Shown: positions 7,901 through 17,538 of the stretch, piece after piece
Position numbering within the stretch: the first letter of the stretch is position 1
Layout: every line of letters starts with the position of its first letter
Source: Thiothrix winogradskyi
GTDB taxonomy: Bacteria > Pseudomonadota > Gammaproteobacteria > Thiotrichales > Thiotrichaceae
NCBI RefSeq assembly: GCF_021650935.1
Contig: NZ_CP091244.1
Location: 2,604,001-2,668,000 of the forward strand
Direction: 5' to 3'
Length of the DNA stretch: 64,000 bases
The notes under the pieces: model-generated
What the model was told of the DNA's origin: nothing
Database searches by the model: none
What the model saw: only the letters and a program-made list of their open reading frames with translations
Program-made: the position numbers and the translations under genes

Positions 7901-9913
7901 TCAAATCAGCAAACTGGTGGTGGAAGCTGATAAATCCGCATCATTGCCCGGTATTAATCCGGTTAGACTCACCAGTAATTCAGCGGCTTTCATGGCTTCA
8001 GGGTGATCATCCCACGCCGCTTCTGCATCCATATCGCGCTGGTTTTGTAAATGGCGTACCCATTCACGTAGCAATCCTGTGCCCGCCTCCAATTCCACGG
8101 TGCGTTTGGTATAGGGGAAATACACCGTCAGACGACGACTGGCGCGATTCTTCTCATCCAACAAATAATATTCCAGCTCAAAATGCAGTTGGAAATATAA
8201 AGCATCATTAACGCCGTATTGCCCGGTAATGCGCGTCATAATGTCGGTTTCACGCTCTAACCAAACCCTATCCACCTGTAAACGCCGTCCATCACCTTCG
8301 ATAACCAATACCCGTGTGCCAATATCGCGTAAGTTCAGGGCTTGGGCAAACAAGCGTTCCCGCCATTGCACAGCGGCTTCACGGTAATAATCATCGGTTT
8401 CCAACGCAGCAAACTGTTTCAGCAAAGCATAAAGGTGCTTACTACTGGATGGTTGGTGCTGTAACAAATGCACCCGCCGATGTTTATGGCTGCTTTTATG
8501 ACTCAACAGGACTTGCCAATACAAACCACTCGTATAAATCGCCTGCTGCGGCAATGAACCAAAATACAACGTTTCGCTGGTTTTACCCATTTCAGCGCTG
8601 TCGCCATTGAATGACTGTTGGGCTTCTCGACTTAATACTTCGGTCAATTCTCGGATGGAAACGTGTTGGTTTTGGTGGGTGCTTATCCAGCGATTCAGTT
8701 CCCGTAACCACGGGTTACGATCCTCCAAAGCCGTATCCGTGCGTACTACCACGGCTCCATCTTCCCCACGACGCGCTGCTCGCCCATAACGTTGCAGGAA
8801 ATTCATCGGCGCAAACCCCGGCTCCATTAACATCACATTGGCAGCACGGAAAGTCACCCCCATTTCCACACTGGCGGTAGCAATCAGGACATTGAAATCA
8901 TCAGGATTTTGTCGCCGCCCAGTATGGAAACCGTAACCTGACCGGCTATTTTCCCCACTATCGTCAATACTATTAATGACCAGCACCTTATCAGCCGCAA
9001 TACCCGCACTTTTCAGTAAACGTACTAACGTGGGCATATCCCGCTTCAACGCAGCCAGTGCATTGTAAATCAGTACCACCTGACGATTATGCGTTACCTC
9101 TTCCTTCACCAAAGCAAGCTGTTGTTCCAGTACCGCTGGCATATCCGATAATGCTGCCAAACGCAAACACACATCGCCATGCAATGCCCGCCCGCTCGTC
9201 GTAATCACCTCGTGTAATTCCGCTATTTCCGTGTCAGGCACACCCAATTTCAACAAGGTCGGTTTAATATCCAATGGCGTAGCAGACAGTAAACTGACTT
9301 TAGCCACACCATACCCGGTTGTGCCATGCTCCGTGGGTACGCTGGCAAGTTTGGCGAACAAAGCTGCCAATCCAAACCCTCGTGCTTCAATGGTGTGAAA
9401 TTCATCGAAGACAATGTGATCAAAATCGTCTAACACATCGAATACGCTCGTACCCGCTTGCCCTTTGTCCAGCCGGTAACGATGTAAAAGCTGGCTGACC
9501 ACTTCAGGCACGGCAATAATCATTTCTCCACCGGAACGGGTAGCGTCCAATGCCTGCATCTGCCTGATTCGATAACCACGGATATTGTCGATACCTTGTT
9601 CACGCAATACCGCTGTTTGGTCTGAACTCCAAACCTGCACCTTTTTCTCGGCAACCGCTACTTGCCAATGCGCGGTTTTCACCAAATCGTCAATCAAGCT
9701 GGCAGCAATGTTCTGCGCCAAGCGACGGGTTGGCACAATAAACAAAATACGTTGCTGCTGTAACAGTGCTTTTTGGAAAGCGTAAGTCTTCCCCGCGCCT
9801 GTGGGTGCATCCACAATCCGCACCCGTCTCGGTTCATGCAGCAAGGCTTGCTGCAACGGCGACAAGCCATTGTCCAGTTGTGAGACACAATGGCGCGTGA
9901 TGGTTAGTTCCAT
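7901..9913 (-). CDS. cas3: Type I-D helicase Cas3' without HD domain
   Basis: Superfamily 2 helicase that unwinds target DNA after Cascade binding. The 670-residue protein starts directly with helicase motif I (DAPTGAGKTYAFQKAL, about residue 35-50). It then shows DEFH in place of DEAH, SATP (motif III) and QRYGRAARRG (motif VI). No HD nuclease domain is present, as expected in type I-D, where the HD domain sits on Cas10d. The start ATG overlaps the csc1 stop by 10 bases. Placement between csc1 and cas4, rather than at the front of the operon, differs from commonly illustrated I-D loci. Confidence 0.93.
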   Translation of the reverse strand: MELTITRHCVSQLDNGLSPLQQALLHEPRRVRIVDAPTGAGKTYAFQKALLQQQRILFIVPTRRLAQNIAASLIDDLVKTAHWQVAVAEKKVQVWSSDQTAVLREQGIDNIRGYRIRQMQALDATRSGGEMIIAVPEVVSQLLHRYRLDKGQAGTSVFDVLDDFDHIVFDEFHTIEARGFGLAALFAKLASVPTEHGTTGYGVAKVSLLSATPLDIKPTLLKLGVPDTEIAELHEVITTSGRALHGDVCLRLAALSDMPAVLEQQLALVKEEVTHNRQVVLIYNALAALKRDMPTLVRLLKSAGIAADKVLVINSIDDSGENSRSGYGFHTGRRQNPDDFNVLIATASVEMGVTFRAANVMLMEPGFAPMNFLQRYGRAARRGEDGAVVVRTDTALEDRNPWLRELNRWISTHQNQHVSIRELTEVLSREAQQSFNGDSAEMGKTSETLYFGSLPQQAIYTSGLYWQVLLSHKSSHKHRRVHLLQHQPSSSKHLYALLKQFAALETDDYYREAAVQWRERLFAQALNLRDIGTRVLVIEGDGRRLQVDRVWLERETDIMTRITGQYGVNDALYFQLHFELEYYLLDEKNRASRRLTVYFPYTKRTVELEAGTGLLREWVRHLQNQRDMDAEAAWDDHPEAMKAAELLVSLTGLIPGNDADLSASTTSLLI

Positions 9914-10533
9914 TGTTGTACCGCCTGAAGTGCATCTTTAACCGGCATTCGTTCAGTCAGTTGCAATCCGTACAGCAAGTAACGCTCGACGGATAACTCA
10001 TGCCCAAACAACGCAGCCGTGGCAGCATTCAAGCGCACTTGTTCTACTTTGACCGGACGTAAACGCAACATGCCATTGCGATGCAAACCAATGCGGATCA
10101 CCAGTTCATCCTGACCGCTATACGCGAATGGATCAAAGCCAAACAATGCTCCGGTAAATACCACGCCAAGTGGTACTTCTTGGGTAGTGAAAAAATCTTT
10201 CAGGTTCCCTTTTTTCACCACATCCTGAATCCGACGTTTATAACCCGCCTCTTCGGTGAGATTCAGCCGACGAACCACAGGCGATAGCAAACGGGGTTGT
10301 TCAGTCATAAGAACAGAGGCTCGCCAAGGCATTGCCTCCATGTCACGGCGGTAATCTTTCGTTGGCAAGCACACACTGGAACGCATCATGCCCAGTGTTG
10401 CGGCTAATCCAAACATTAGTGCCTGATCACTCACCAATTCCGGCAATGTCGCCGTACCGCCTTGTACCATCAGCGAGTGGTAAGCAAAGGGAGTCAGGGT
10501 TTCCGCCTGAATGCCGGTGATAATGGCTTTCAT
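9904..10533 (-). CDS. csc1: Type I-D Cascade subunit Csc1 (Cas5 family)
   Basis: Cas5-like RAMP protein expected to cap the 5' handle of crRNA in the type I-D effector complex. It has 209 residues. Identification rests on position between csc2 and cas3', on size and on general resemblance to Csc1, e.g. the glycine-containing N-terminal ITGIQAETLTPFAYHSL and the later VPLGVVFTGALFGFDPFAYSG. It starts 9 bases after csc2 and overlaps the start of cas3' by 10 bases. Csc1 proteins are poorly conserved, so the name is partly contextual. Confidence 0.85.
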   Translation of the reverse strand: MKAIITGIQAETLTPFAYHSLMVQGGTATLPELVSDQALMFGLAATLGMMRSSVCLPTKDYRRDMEAMPWRASVLMTEQPRLLSPVVRRLNLTEEAGYKRRIQDVVKKGNLKDFFTTQEVPLGVVFTGALFGFDPFAYSGQDELVIRIGLHRNGMLRLRPVKVEQVRLNAATAALFGHELSVERYLLYGLQLTERMPVKDALQAVQQWN

Positions 10534-10542
10534 GGCAAGCTC

Positions 10543-11526
10543 CTATTGAAACCATTGATCAAACAGCTCTGCGACGTGAGGTTGTGCCTGCCGGTACTCT
10601 TGCTCCAACGCACTACCACTTTGATTAAACGCGGCGATCAAATCAGTCTGCCATGCCGCCACTTCATCACCTTGAATGACCAGCTCATGGGCAGCTTGCA
10701 ACAACTCATGCAAGCTGGCTTTCGCTGCAAGCACATCATTAGCGTCACGACCTTGCAGTCCACGCAATAGCTCGTAAGGCGAGGTGATTGCCTGTTCAAA
10801 CTTACCACCATACAGACCTACGACATGAGTACGGATATTGATGCCCGTAACGGAAGTTTGCCCGCCATAACTACCCGCCATCCCGACACTCAATAACAAG
10901 TGTTTTAAGCCGATTTCGGGCAATACCTGACCACGGGTACTTAATACCTGCACCATGAGCGTTCCCGGTTTAATGAAATGGCGAGTAAACAGGTTGTCAC
11001 TGTTCTTTTTACTTTCTGCATCAAAAAGCGTGCCATCTTCCATAGCGCGATTATGAAAGGTTTCATCCACGCACTTATCTTTAGGCAACAAACTCAATGC
11101 ATCGGAATAATTGACAGCGGCACGTACTGGCAACACGCGATTGTCGTAGTTGGCAGAGTCACCAAATACCAGCGTATTCAGATCAAACGCAGCGGATGGA
11201 TTTTGCCCCTTGTACAAGACGGTTTTGTTTTGCGGCAAACGCCCACCGATGCCCAGTGCTCGCAGAATTTGCAACCCACGGTTGCGCTCAATGTATTTAA
11301 ATTTATTGGGCACAGCACGAACGTACAAATCATCTAACCATTCAATATCGGTAATTTCCTGCTCCGCATTACGGAATACCACAGGCGCGACCGCTTCGCG
11401 GATGAGGACTAAACTGATCGACCCCAGATTTTTTAGCTTAGGGTGAATATAGGTTTTCTTGTCGTCAATCGGGCTTTCGGTGGTTAATGCACTGATGTTT
11501 GCTAAATACGGGGCGAGTGCTTTCAT
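10543..11526 (-). CDS. csc2: Type I-D Cascade backbone subunit Csc2 (Cas7 family)
   Basis: Cas7-type RAMP protein forming the helical backbone along the crRNA spacer. It has 327 residues, the usual size of Csc2. Recognisable stretches are ISLVLIREAVAPVVFRN near the N terminus and the glycine-rich MAGSYGGQTSVTGINIRTH in the second half. The start codon overlaps the cas10d stop as ATGA, showing translational coupling. The next gene is csc1. Csc2 is a hallmark of subtype I-D, so this gene, together with the HD-bearing Cas10d and HD-less Cas3', fixes the subtype. Confidence 0.93.
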   Translation of the reverse strand: MKALAPYLANISALTTESPIDDKKTYIHPKLKNLGSISLVLIREAVAPVVFRNAEQEITDIEWLDDLYVRAVPNKFKYIERNRGLQILRALGIGGRLPQNKTVLYKGQNPSAAFDLNTLVFGDSANYDNRVLPVRAAVNYSDALSLLPKDKCVDETFHNRAMEDGTLFDAESKKNSDNLFTRHFIKPGTLMVQVLSTRGQVLPEIGLKHLLLSVGMAGSYGGQTSVTGINIRTHVVGLYGGKFEQAITSPYELLRGLQGRDANDVLAAKASLHELLQAAHELVIQGDEVAAWQTDLIAAFNQSGSALEQEYRQAQPHVAELFDQWFQ

Positions 11527-14435
11527 AACAAATCTCCTTGTGTCGGTTCGAGGTTGGTAGTGTCTTCAATCAGTGGGGTGGTTTCGTTAATGGCGGTATT
11601 ACGGAATGCTTGTAAAAAAGCCATACGATAAACACTGCCCAATAAGCGCCGGGTTTTCTGAGCGGGTGGTTTTCCATGCAAAACCCCCAGCCAAACCTCG
11701 TGAACAAATTGGTGGGCAAAGTCCATACACGCCGCTTCTAGGGATTGTTCCTCACGATGCTTCTTGGCTGCGGCTTCATCCTTACGTACCAAATTGGTTT
11801 CCAATTCACCGGCTATCCCGTGAATCAATGAAGCCGGATCAGATTGCCCAGCACTGCGCAACGCTAACGCACTGTCGAGACAAATTTTAAACACGCGCAT
11901 TTCTACATTGGTAGAGACTTGCCCTATTGGGCGACGTTGAATACGGGTAGCGGCTTGCCCCAGCCGTACTAATGCCCCATCGGAATCTGACATAGCATGT
12001 TGCTCCTCTAATTGCTGAAACTCTTTGAAAAGGCGTGCAGCCAATGGCTTCATTGCAGCCGTTTTTGCATTTTGATGTTGCTTTAGCGCATCGTGGGCAT
12101 GACACCACGCCAAACAAATGGCACTAAAGCGAGTACGCGGGAAGGCATAAAGACCGAGTATGTCGTAACCTAAACCCGGTGTGGAAATCAGTGTTTGTGC
12201 CATATTCAAGGTGGCCATAGCGTCGGGGATTTGCTCCAAGCGCAACGCTTGATAGCCAATTAATGCCTTTAACACCGGTGGCATGGCATCAAAATAGAAA
12301 AAAGCTTTTTGGGCTGTCGGTAAACCACGAAATACATGAATCGGGCGACCAATACGCAAACAAGCCGAGAGTAGTAAGCGCAACATATTAATCTGATCTT
12401 CAGTTTTTTCTGGAATGCGCTCCAAGCGTGCCATGCGGTAACGCTGCCGATAGACTTCCAAGCCTTTGTAATGTGCTTTACCCGGTTCAACTTTTTGACG
12501 GCTTAAGTCATATACCGATAAAGCAGCGAAAGTCTGCTCATTATTCAGAATCAAAGCACCAAACAAACCCGTCGTGACAGGCGAAGATAACATGCTGGGG
12601 ACACCAGAAGGCTTACCACCTTGAATGCTATACACATCGCTTCTCAATTTGTGTTCTGCCAGTGATACATGCCCAATGGGTACTTGCCCGTTTGCGGGAG
12701 CAGTAATGGAATCGGGTTTGCCATCACGCCCGCTAAAAGCAGAAACCTTGACTTCGTACAAACCAAGATTACTGGCTATTAAGGTACTGGCGGGTTCATC
12801 CGTAAACAAACAGCGACCGACAACCCCTTCATCATTGGGAAAAGCGCGTTGTTTTCCGAGTAACTGTCCAAAATGCCGCTCGACCGCTTGTTGGACAGCA
12901 ACACCTTCGCCCTCAAAGAATTGGCTAAACCCGACCGTTTCTTCCGTGCCTTCCAACCATTGTTGCAACAAGCCGGTTTCACCCCAAATGCGTTGATTTA
13001 AGGTTGTTTCAACCTGACTCACTGCTGTAACCCACAATGCAACTAATACATAACGTGATTGCTTGTCACCCATGTTTTGCAACCATTCCGGTAGCGTTGT
13101 ATCAACAAGCTCCAATAACTGGCGTTCACGTTCCGCATAATCCGGTAAGCCATTTTTCTTGCTGACGGGCAATTTCAAGTTAATCAACAAGGTAAGATGC
13201 GCCGCTTTCAACAAGTACTGTTGCGCTGAAAATTCCAAAACATCAGGATCTGGATAAGGTGTACTGGTTTGTCCGCTTACTTTAGGCCAGTGGGGTGCTA
13301 AACCAATAATCTTCAGGCAGTCATCCAGCGGCTGTTTAATGGATTCAATCAAACTGTTACTGATACGAAACAGTTGCCCGATGGTACGGCGTGGTTCTTT
13401 TTCCAGAAACGCCTGCAACCCTGCATGATCGGGTTTGCCATTTAATAGCTCAGGCAAACCACGGTTAGAAATGCTGATTTCCAGTTTGAAAGGCAAATGA
13501 CTGATCAAACGTTTCAGTCCATCTGCCTTAATCTTCTCGGCTTGTGCTTTGGGTAGCAGCATGAACAAACGCCCATCCTGATGCACTTCTAACAAAGGAG
13601 GAATGCCCGCAATCCGTTGACAAGCAAAGGATAAACGGCGTTGCAATTCATCCAGTAAAAACGGGTGGTGCGGGTCAAACACATCCAGCGTTTCCCACTG
13701 CGACAACAGGGCGGAACTAAAACTTTGCTCTTGTTGTAAACGTTGAATAATGGCTTCTAAACCACCTTGCGCCCCATGCTCTTGCCACAAGCCATCCAAC
13801 TTATCGGCTAATTTGACGTAGCGTTCGACTGCATATTTGTAAGGACGTGGAGGAGAAACCACCGCAGGATGGCGATAACGCTGGGAATCTTCCGCCTGTT
13901 CAATCAAAAAGCGAATTTGATCAGGCGTAAGTACAACCTCCTCACTTGCCAAAAATTCAGTGATGCCGTAACGCTTGACCGCCATTTCAACGTGCTCCAC
14001 CGTCAATTCCGCATCACGTGATAGTTGCAACATCTTGTCGAGATCGTGCAGGAATGCGATGGTCGCCAATACGGTTAAACGTTGACGCAACTCGCGTTCA
14101 TCCATCTCCGGGTTTTCTAACAACCAATCCAAGGCTGCCAGCATTAATGCCCCGCGCACCACCGATAACAGGTGATCCAGCAGCGTAATATTCTGATTTT
14201 TCAGGTAACGCTCGCGTTTGCTTGCGTCATCATCCCAACCGCCTTTACCGCTAATGCTCATCAGGTAGATGACACGTGGGTCGATAGACTTTTCAGCGTG
14301 AATGGCTTTCTTTAGCTCTTCACCCAAAGGTGCTCCGGCGCGTTCCTTCAGCACATGCTTTTCTAAAATGTCCTGCATGAAACGGCTGTAAATCTCACCC
14401 GCCAGCGCATTGGCGCGTTGCATTGCAGTACTCAT
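11523..14435 (-). CDS. cas10d: Type I-D large subunit Cas10d (Csc3) with HD nuclease
   Basis: Large subunit of the type I-D effector, carrying the HD nuclease that in other type I systems belongs to Cas3. The product is 970 residues from the ATG at 14435, which overlaps the cas6 stop as ATGA; a longer frame to 14468 would overlap cas6 by 37 bases and is less likely. The HD domain is near the N terminus (His about 88 in LLDHLLSV, His-Asp about 130 in FLHDLDKM). No clear GGDD cyclase motif was seen in the palm region, as expected for Cas10d. The C-terminal helical region resembles a small-subunit fold. Confidence 0.93.
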   Translation of the reverse strand: MSTAMQRANALAGEIYSRFMQDILEKHVLKERAGAPLGEELKKAIHAEKSIDPRVIYLMSISGKGGWDDDASKRERYLKNQNITLLDHLLSVVRGALMLAALDWLLENPEMDERELRQRLTVLATIAFLHDLDKMLQLSRDAELTVEHVEMAVKRYGITEFLASEEVVLTPDQIRFLIEQAEDSQRYRHPAVVSPPRPYKYAVERYVKLADKLDGLWQEHGAQGGLEAIIQRLQQEQSFSSALLSQWETLDVFDPHHPFLLDELQRRLSFACQRIAGIPPLLEVHQDGRLFMLLPKAQAEKIKADGLKRLISHLPFKLEISISNRGLPELLNGKPDHAGLQAFLEKEPRRTIGQLFRISNSLIESIKQPLDDCLKIIGLAPHWPKVSGQTSTPYPDPDVLEFSAQQYLLKAAHLTLLINLKLPVSKKNGLPDYAERERQLLELVDTTLPEWLQNMGDKQSRYVLVALWVTAVSQVETTLNQRIWGETGLLQQWLEGTEETVGFSQFFEGEGVAVQQAVERHFGQLLGKQRAFPNDEGVVGRCLFTDEPASTLIASNLGLYEVKVSAFSGRDGKPDSITAPANGQVPIGHVSLAEHKLRSDVYSIQGGKPSGVPSMLSSPVTTGLFGALILNNEQTFAALSVYDLSRQKVEPGKAHYKGLEVYRQRYRMARLERIPEKTEDQINMLRLLLSACLRIGRPIHVFRGLPTAQKAFFYFDAMPPVLKALIGYQALRLEQIPDAMATLNMAQTLISTPGLGYDILGLYAFPRTRFSAICLAWCHAHDALKQHQNAKTAAMKPLAARLFKEFQQLEEQHAMSDSDGALVRLGQAATRIQRRPIGQVSTNVEMRVFKICLDSALALRSAGQSDPASLIHGIAGELETNLVRKDEAAAKKHREEQSLEAACMDFAHQFVHEVWLGVLHGKPPAQKTRRLLGSVYRMAFLQAFRNTAINETTPLIEDTTNLEPTQGDLL

Positions 14436-15172
14436 CGTCCCACTCCTTCTTCCAACAAGCCCAAACACCCAAACCCGCTACGGGTCTTTTCCCCAATTCC
14501 CGCATACCATGCCAGTCGTAGATCGTCTTCACTGCCTTGCAGCAGTAACGGGGCTTGCATCCCAATCACAAAGCTCTTACGTCCATCCTGAAAAATTCTC
14601 AGATTGACCAGCACCGAATGCTTAGGGGTAGCTCGTAAATACAGCGAGTCAGGGTGCAGTTCCAAGTTCACTTCACGCCCAGCAAGAAACGACAATTTAC
14701 GGTTAATCGTGGCACTCAAGCCCAGTGTCGGTGCATCCAAGCGGTCATGCCAACGCTTGCCCTTGCCTTGATGCGCTTCATCGCTAAGCACCAAAGGTGA
14801 ATAGCAAATACACCCTAATTGTGTTTGCTGCGGTAAGATCGGGTCAGGTTCTATCTGCACCCGCGCCGCCGCAAAATTGACAAACTCTGCATCCCAACGC
14901 CGTTTGGTGATATGTTCGGGTTTGAGGCGTGATAAAATTCGTGCGAGTGCTGGATCAGGCGTGGAAACAACCAAACTGTGAGCAAAACCCTGATGTCCAC
15001 GATGCCAGCCGAGAGCAGCGAAATTCCACGGTTTGGCTTGATGCCCAATGATGTCACTGCTGTTTGCACCGGCTTCTACCCAAGCATTAACCAACGCATC
15101 ATGGATTAAGTCTTGATGAGAATAGACCTGTACAGGTTCGCCCTTGGGAATTTGTAGTCGGATTCGTAACAT
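14432..15172 (-). CDS. cas6: CRISPR RNA endoribonuclease Cas6 (type I-D locus)
   Basis: Cas6 cuts the pre-crRNA at the base of the repeat hairpin. The 246-residue protein has the typical C-terminal glycine-rich loop GIGEKTRSGFGCLG and the preceding strand FVIGMQAPLLLQG. His20 in YSHQDLIHDAL is a candidate catalytic residue, as in several Cas6 families; this is inferred from position. It is the first gene of the minus-strand cas operon and faces the WYL regulator across 76 bases that hold the probable promoter. Confidence 0.92.
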   Translation of the reverse strand: MLRIRLQIPKGEPVQVYSHQDLIHDALVNAWVEAGANSSDIIGHQAKPWNFAALGWHRGHQGFAHSLVVSTPDPALARILSRLKPEHITKRRWDAEFVNFAAARVQIEPDPILPQQTQLGCICYSPLVLSDEAHQGKGKRWHDRLDAPTLGLSATINRKLSFLAGREVNLELHPDSLYLRATPKHSVLVNLRIFQDGRKSFVIGMQAPLLLQGSEDDLRLAWYAGIGEKTRSGFGCLGLLEEGVGR

Positions 15173-15189
15173 TGCTTTGTCCTGCCGCT

Positions 15190-15235
15190 ATGATTTTGTA
15201 CAATCATTATCACACCATTTTTACGACCATAGCAA
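15190..15235. promoter_or_regulatory. Divergent promoter region with inverted repeat between cas6 and the WYL gene
   Basis: On the minus strand TTGCTA (15230-15235) and GATAAT (15206-15211) are 18 bases apart, a plausible -35/-10 pair for the I-D operon. The perfect inverted repeat ATGATT (15190-15195) / AATCAT (15202-15207) around TTGTAC overlaps and follows the -10. A repressor bound there would block transcription. The adjacent WYL protein is the obvious candidate. Confidence 0.5.
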
Positions 15236-15248
15236 ACTTGAATGAGTC

Positions 15249-16049
15249 ATGAATCGCGACATATACAGACGTTTCGTCTACATTGAAACCTGCTTATACT
15301 GGGGAGCCGGTATTACCGCCAAAAAACTGGGGGAAACGTTTGAAATTGCCCGCCAGAATGCCCAAGCCAGCATCAGTGCTTACCGCGAATTACACCCCAG
15401 TAATATGCATTACAACCCCTCACTGAAACGTCACGAAGCCAGCACAACTTTCGAGCCGCATTACATCAGTGATAAACCCGAACTGTATTTGAATTATTTA
15501 CGTGGCAACTACCTCACCAGCCGTTTCTGGAAAGATGAAGACTGGAGCGAACTCTCGATTCACGATGTCGATACCTTATTTCGCCCACATCTGCACACCG
15601 ATATTACCCGCACCGTAGTGAGTGCTATCCAGAAACAACAAGTCTTGCACTTGTATTACCACGCCAAACGGCAAACCCATTACTTAACCATTGCCCCTAA
15701 CCAACTGGTCTATGCCAGCCGTCGTTACCATATCCGTGCTTACCATTACGAAGCCAATAAGTTCATTGATCTAGTATTGTCACGTATTCTTGAAGCCAGT
15801 TTGTCTGAGGAAGATTGGGTGTCGTCGGCGGAAGATAATGAGTGGAATACCTATGTGGATTTGCACTTTAAACCCAACCCCGACTTACCGGAGCAACTGC
15901 GCAACACCTTGCTGGTTGACTTCCGCTTAGAACAAAATATTTACACCATTACTGCCCGCAAAGCCTTACAAGCTTACGTTCTACGCGAAATGGAACGATT
16001 GGATTGGCAATATAAAATCCCTCTGTGGTTACGTTACGAAGGTGTATGA
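15249..16049 (+). CDS. WYL-domain transcriptional regulator (BrxR/CapW-like)
   Basis: DNA-binding regulator of the winged-helix plus WYL type, 266 residues. The N-terminal 60 residues (RRFVYIETCLYWGAGITAKK and following) form a winged helix-turn-helix. The WYL region begins near residue 120 (VVSAIQKQQVLHLYYHAK, then YHIRAYHYEANKFIDLVLSR), followed by a C-terminal WCX-like tail. The build matches BrxR/CapW regulators of defence islands. A WYL protein (Sll7009) is reported to repress the type I-D system of Synechocystis, so control of the divergent cas operon is the likely role here. It may sense nucleic acid or a nucleotide through the WYL domain. Confidence 0.85.
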   Translation: MNRDIYRRFVYIETCLYWGAGITAKKLGETFEIARQNAQASISAYRELHPSNMHYNPSLKRHEASTTFEPHYISDKPELYLNYLRGNYLTSRFWKDEDWSELSIHDVDTLFRPHLHTDITRTVVSAIQKQQVLHLYYHAKRQTHYLTIAPNQLVYASRRYHIRAYHYEANKFIDLVLSRILEASLSEEDWVSSAEDNEWNTYVDLHFKPNPDLPEQLRNTLLVDFRLEQNIYTITARKALQAYVLREMERLDWQYKIPLWLRYEGV

Positions 16050-16101
16050 TTCACTCCAACGTTCCTGTCTTTCTTCAGACACTTAGCGAGGGAATATCAC
16101 G

Positions 16102-17538
16102 ATGTCAACCACGACTAACGTCAGTCGGCGCAAGTTTCTATGCGATGCATTAACGCTTGCCGCCAGCATCCCCGCTTTTTACTTCCCACTGACGGCTAGT
16201 GCGGATAGCCGTGCTCCAGTTTCAAACGCTAATGTGCGTTTTTTATTACGCAATGACGCCGATTACGCCAAACACCGCCAGATATTCAACAAGCGCATTA
16301 CTGCCATGCCCAAAATCATTGCGGTGTGTGCCAATGAAACAGGTGTGCAAGCCGCGATTGCTTACGCGCAACAAGCCAAACTGCCGATTGCGGTCAAAAG
16401 CGGCGGACACAGTTTTGAAGGGTTTTCAACCAATGATGGCGGCTTAATGCTGGATTTGTCGAGTATGAATAAGCCGAAATACGATAAAGCGACTAAGCTT
16501 CTGACCATTCAACCGGGCGCAAAACTTGGCGGGGTGTATGAATATTTGCACCAATACGGGCGCATGATTCCTGCTGGTTCTTGTGCTGGCGTTGGCGTGG
16601 CGGGTCTAACACTGGGCGGCGGCTACGGCTTTTTTGCACGGCAATTGGGCTTAACCTGCGACAGCTTACAACGTGTGCGCATGGTGGATGGCAAAGGCAA
16701 ACTGCACGATTCCAGCACTAACCCCGAACTGTTATGGGCGTGCAAAGGTGGCGGCAATGGCAATTTCGGCATTATTACCGAGCTGGAGTTTAAAACCCAC
16801 CCTGCCCCAACCCATTTTAGTAGCTACCGTTATAAATACCGCAATCTGACACCCGCGAGCGCTACCCAATTAGCGGAACGCTGGTTTGAATGGATGAAAA
16901 CCTTACCCAACACCGCCTATTCCTCATGGGTATTGAATGGCAAGCACGTGACAGTGATTGTGACCGATACCAGCAGCACCCCATCAGCCGCCCTGAAAAC
17001 CATTCTCGCCAAACTCAAAGCGGGCGCAACCGAAGTCATGACACCCCGTAAGGATGCATTTCTACGCGGCATCCAACGCTACAAAGGCGGTGTTGAGCCA
17101 ATGTATTTTAAGAATGTTTCCGCTGGCTATTACAACGGGTTCAGTGACATAAAAGCACTGTTACCCACCATTTGCCAGCAAATCGGTGCAGCTAAACTCA
17201 CCACTATTTTGCAAATCAACACCTTGGGCGGCGCGATTAACAACCCCGCGCTAGAAACGACGGCAGCTTACCCCCACCGCGCCTTTGGCTATCTCGGTGA
17301 ATTGCAAACCTATTACGACAAAGCCACGCAAACCAAATTAGCGGAGCAAATTGTACGTGATATTCAAGGAAAGCTAACGGCAAGCGGCATCAAAGCCCAT
17401 TACCGCAATTACCCGGATGCCGAATTGCCTAATTGGGAAACCGCGTATTATGGCAAGTCCTACCCGCGCTTACAGGCATTAAAGCGCCAATTCGACCCGG
17501 ATAACCTGATCCGTCACCCGCAAAGCGTCAAACTTTGA
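16102..17538 (+). CDS. Tat-exported FAD-linked oxidase with BBE domain
   Basis: Flavin oxidoreductase of the berberine-bridge-enzyme type, 478 residues, that probably oxidises a sugar or alcohol outside the cytoplasmic membrane; the substrate is unknown. A twin-arginine signal (SRRKFL at about 8-13) precedes a hydrophobic stretch ending near residue 35. The FAD domain shows KSGGHSFEG with His103 and PAGSCAGVGVAGLTLGGGYG with Cys161, the two residues that bind FAD covalently in bicovalent members. The C-terminal BBE motif is YYGKSYPRLQALKRQFDP. An RBS-like GAGGG lies 8 bases before the ATG. It overlaps the convergent downstream gene by 11 bases. Confidence 0.9.
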   Translation: MSTTTNVSRRKFLCDALTLAASIPAFYFPLTASADSRAPVSNANVRFLLRNDADYAKHRQIFNKRITAMPKIIAVCANETGVQAAIAYAQQAKLPIAVKSGGHSFEGFSTNDGGLMLDLSSMNKPKYDKATKLLTIQPGAKLGGVYEYLHQYGRMIPAGSCAGVGVAGLTLGGGYGFFARQLGLTCDSLQRVRMVDGKGKLHDSSTNPELLWACKGGGNGNFGIITELEFKTHPAPTHFSSYRYKYRNLTPASATQLAERWFEWMKTLPNTAYSSWVLNGKHVTVIVTDTSSTPSAALKTILAKLKAGATEVMTPRKDAFLRGIQRYKGGVEPMYFKNVSAGYYNGFSDIKALLPTICQQIGAAKLTTILQINTLGGAINNPALETTAAYPHRAFGYLGELQTYYDKATQTKLAEQIVRDIQGKLTASGIKAHYRNYPDAELPNWETAYYGKSYPRLQALKRQFDPDNLIRHPQSVKL

